Below are positions 6,563-9,227 of a stretch of DNA of 9,227 nt, one piece after another (within the stretch, counting starts at the first letter, position 1; each line of letters begins with the position of its first letter). The DNA is from Pseudomonadota bacterium. Lineage in GTDB: Bacteria > Pseudomonadota > Gammaproteobacteria > Burkholderiales > Ferrovaceae. The notes beneath the pieces were generated by a model. It had not been told where the DNA came from. It saw only the letters and a program-made list of their open reading frames with translations, and did no database searches. The stretch lies in NCBI GenBank assembly GCA_021804345.1, contig JAJZHV010000035.1, positions 1 through 9,227 on the forward strand. The letters are read 5' to 3'. The position numbers were made by a program, and so were the translations under genes.

Positions 6563-7150
6563 ATGCCCTTGATTACCCGTGACAGCTTGTTGACCCTTGA
6601 AGCCTACGCCCGCGAACGTCACTCCTTTCGGGCCCGGGTGATGGCGCATAAACGACAACGCACTCTGGCTCTGGGTGAGCATGTCACGCTCTTCTTCGAA
6701 GATGAGCTCACCATGCGCTACCAGATTCAGGAAATGTTGCGCATCGAGCGTATTTTTGAAGCGCTGGGCATTCAGGAAGAGCTCGACACCTACAACGCCC
6801 TCGTGCCTGATGGAAACAACTGGAAGGCGACGATGATGATCGAGTATCCCGAGGTGGCGCAACGCGTGCACTGGTTGACTCTACTGAAAGGTATCGAACA
6901 TCGGGTGTGGATTCAGGTGGCCTCCTTCGAACCGGTCTGGGCTTTGGCAGACGAAGATATGACGCGGCAAAACGAGACGAAGACCTCTTCCGTGCATTTT
7001 TTGCGTTTCCCCCTCACGCCTCCCCTGATCGCGGCCTTACAGGCGGGGGCAACCCTGGCGGTGGGCGTGGAACACCCCCACTATGCTGCCACCATCCATC
7101 CCGTGCCACCCGCATTGCATCAAGCACTTCTGCAGGATCTCGCCGTATAA
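6563..7150 (+). CDS. DUF3501 family protein
   Basis: The 195-residue protein has no assigned biochemical function. I recognise it as DUF3501 from the opening MPLITRDSLLTLEAYARER, the central FFEDELTMRYQIQEMLRIER, the LVPDGNNWKATMMIEY block and the HFLRF segment. It is soluble, with no signal peptide, no membrane helix and no cysteine. It is rich in acidic, histidine and methionine residues, but I see no clear metal site. GGAAA at 6552-6556 lies six bases before the ATG, and the gene starts 27 bases after the Fe-S protein stop, so the two are almost certainly one transcription unit with rubrerythrin. The conserved grouping suggests a partner or assembly role in the same redox module. A perfect TATAAT overlaps its stop codon. 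Confidence 0.88.
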   Translation: MPLITRDSLLTLEAYARERHSFRARVMAHKRQRTLALGEHVTLFFEDELTMRYQIQEMLRIERIFEALGIQEELDTYNALVPDGNNWKATMMIEYPEVAQRVHWLTLLKGIEHRVWIQVASFEPVWALADEDMTRQNETKTSSVHFLRFPLTPPLIAALQAGATLAVGVEHPHYAATIHPVPPALHQALLQDLAV

Positions 7151-7151
7151 T
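7146..7151 (+). promoter_or_regulatory. Perfect TATAAT, possible glmS -10 element
   Basis: TATAAT overlaps the TAA stop of the DUF3501 gene and lies 38 bases before the glmS ATG. No convincing -35 hexamer is found 16-18 bases upstream, nor an extended -10 TG. It may be an activator-dependent or weak internal promoter, or chance created by the Val-stop codons. Confidence 0.3.
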
Positions 7152-8962
7152 CCTTCTTTTAGACGGGTTCATTTAAGGCGGTATCAGTCATGTGCGGAAT
7201 TGTCGGGGCCTTGTCCCCACGCGATGTGGTTCCCATGCTCGTGGAAGGGCTCAAACGCCTGGAGTACCGGGGTTACGATTCGGCTGGGGTTGCAGTGATT
7301 GTCGAGGGGGCATTGCGGCGCACACGCAGCACGGGTCGCGTGGCCCAGTTGGCGCAGCAGGTGCAGCGTGAGGGCGTTTCCGGTTGTCTGGGAATTGCCC
7401 ATACCCGCTGGGCCACCCATGGTGAGCCCAGCGAACAGAACGCCCATCCGCACCAAAGTCATCAGGAAATTGCCGTGGTGCACAATGGCATTATTGAAAA
7501 CCACGAGGCATTGCGCGCCGAATTGCAGCAGCAAGGCTACCGCTTCGAGTCAGAAACCGACACCGAGGTCATCGCCCATCTGGTTCACGCCCACTACCAG
7601 CAGAATCAGGACTTGGGGCAGGCCACGCGGGCAGCATTGGCGCAACTGGAAGGGGCCTATGCCATTGCAGTGATCAGTCGATGCGAGCCCCAGCGCCTGG
7701 TGGCCGCGCGTAAGGGTAGCCCCCTGCTGCTGGGCTTGGGTGAGGGCGAATATTTTGTGGCTTCTGATGCCGCCGCCCTGATTCCTGTTACGGCACGCAT
7801 GTTGTATCTGGAGGATGGCGATGTCATCGATATTTCCCTGCAGGGCTTCCAGATCACCGATCTGGCTGGAATTCCTCTGGAGCGAAATGCGCACATTAGC
7901 CAATTGTCGGCCGATATTGTGGAACTGGGCCCCTATGCCCACTACATGCAAAAGGAAATTGCCGAGCAACCCCGTGCCCTGACCGATACCATCGAAAAAA
8001 TTCTGGACTGGGGTCCGACTCCGGCCCTGTTTGGTGACGAGCACGGCGCTGTGCTGTCGCAGGTGGACCGCGTCTTGTTCATGGCCTGTGGAACCAGCTA
8101 TCACGCCGCCCTGGTGGCCCGTTACTGGATGGAACAAATCGCGCGCATCCCATGCACGGCCGAGGTGGCGAGCGAATATCGCTACCGTGCCTCGGTGCCC
8201 CATGCACGCACATTGATCGTGACCATTTCCCAGTCGGGAGAAACCGCCGACACCCTGGCGGCGCTCAAGCAGGCGCAAGAGCTGGGACATCCCTATTCCC
8301 TGGCCATTTGCAACGTCGCAGAAAGCGCGCTGGTGCGCCAGTCCACGCTGTCTTTTCTAACCCGTGCCGGCATGGAAATCGGGGTGGCCTCCACGAAGGC
8401 CTTTACCACTCAGTTGGTGGCTCTGTTTGCCCTGACCCTGACCTTGGCGCGCCTGCGCGGCGCGCTGGCCACAGCGGCCGAGGAAGCGCCTCATCTGGAT
8501 GCCTTGCGGCGCCTGCCCAACAAGGTGCAGCATGTGCTCAATCTGGAACCGCAACTGATCGGTTGGGCCGAGCGTTTCGCCACCAAACAGCACGCACTGT
8601 TTTTGGGGCGCGGGCCACATTATCCCATTGCCTTAGAAGGCTCGCTCAAACTCAAGGAAATCTCCTACATCCATGCGGAAGCCTATCCGGCAGGCGAGCT
8701 GAAACATGGACCACTGGCTCTGGTGGATCAAAATATGCCCGTGGTGGCCGTGGCGCCCAACGACCAGTTGTTGGAAAAGCTCAAGTCTAATTTGCAGGAA
8801 GTGCGGGCGCGGGGCGGAGAGCTTTATGTGTTGGCCGACCGCGATAGCCGCTTCATGACTTCCGAGGGCGTTCATGTGATTCGCTTGCCCGATCATGAGG
8901 GCATTCTGAGCCCTGTGGTGCACGTGGTGCCGCTGCAATTACTGGCCTACCATACAGCCCGT

Positions 8963-9227
<265 letters not shown>

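Noticed and set aside
5723..6871. 382-codon minus-strand open frame spanning the Fe-S and DUF3501 genes
   Set aside because: It crosses two well-supported + strand genes and their junction, and has no recognisable motif.
7151..7189. glmS ribozyme or riboswitch before glmS
   Set aside because: Only 39 bases separate the genes, far too few for the ribozyme, which is characteristic of Gram-positive bacteria.

Overview
The window is GC-rich, tightly packed proteobacterial chromosome, and every recognisable gene lies on the + strand. Three things suggest a beta- or gammaproteobacterium, or an acidithiobacillus-like relative: a QueE with Cys spacing CX14CX2C, an E. coli-type RppH, and a rubrerythrin / Fe-S protein / DUF3501 cassette. 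I cannot place it more closely from this stretch. There is no CRISPR array, rRNA, complete tRNA or insertion sequence.

Layout. Bases 1-1292 hold the 3' two thirds of an acetoacetyl-CoA synthetase gene that begins outside the window. It runs almost directly into queC (1295-1999), which overlaps by one base a multi-domain queD-like gene (1999-3117). After a strong hairpin comes queE (3235-3909). A junction with its own promoter leads to rppH (4047-4565). The best promoter in the window (4589-4617), followed at once by a 19-bp palindrome, precedes rubrerythrin (4684-5103). Next are a two-cluster Fe-S/CCG protein (5207-6535) and a DUF3501 protein (6563-7150). glmS (7190-9022) is complete, and the first 41 codons of gltX (9104-9227) close the window.

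How the genes work together. QueD, QueE and QueC catalyse consecutive steps from dihydroneopterin triphosphate to preQ0, the precursor of queuosine in tRNA. FolE, QueF and Tgt would have to be encoded elsewhere. The rubrerythrin lacks a rubredoxin domain, so it needs an outside electron donor. The Fe-S protein next to it is a plausible one, and the three genes look like a peroxide or redox stress module of unknown exact function. RppH, GlmS and GltX are housekeeping enzymes.

Most interesting points. The QueD protein is a triplicated fusion in which catalytic residues seem to be divided between domains 2 and 3, leaving domain 1 degenerate. The rubrerythrin cassette has a promoter architecture suggesting repression by a stress regulator. 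A perfect inverted repeat at the glmS-gltX junction overlaps a candidate gltX promoter and lies where Tn7-type elements normally insert.
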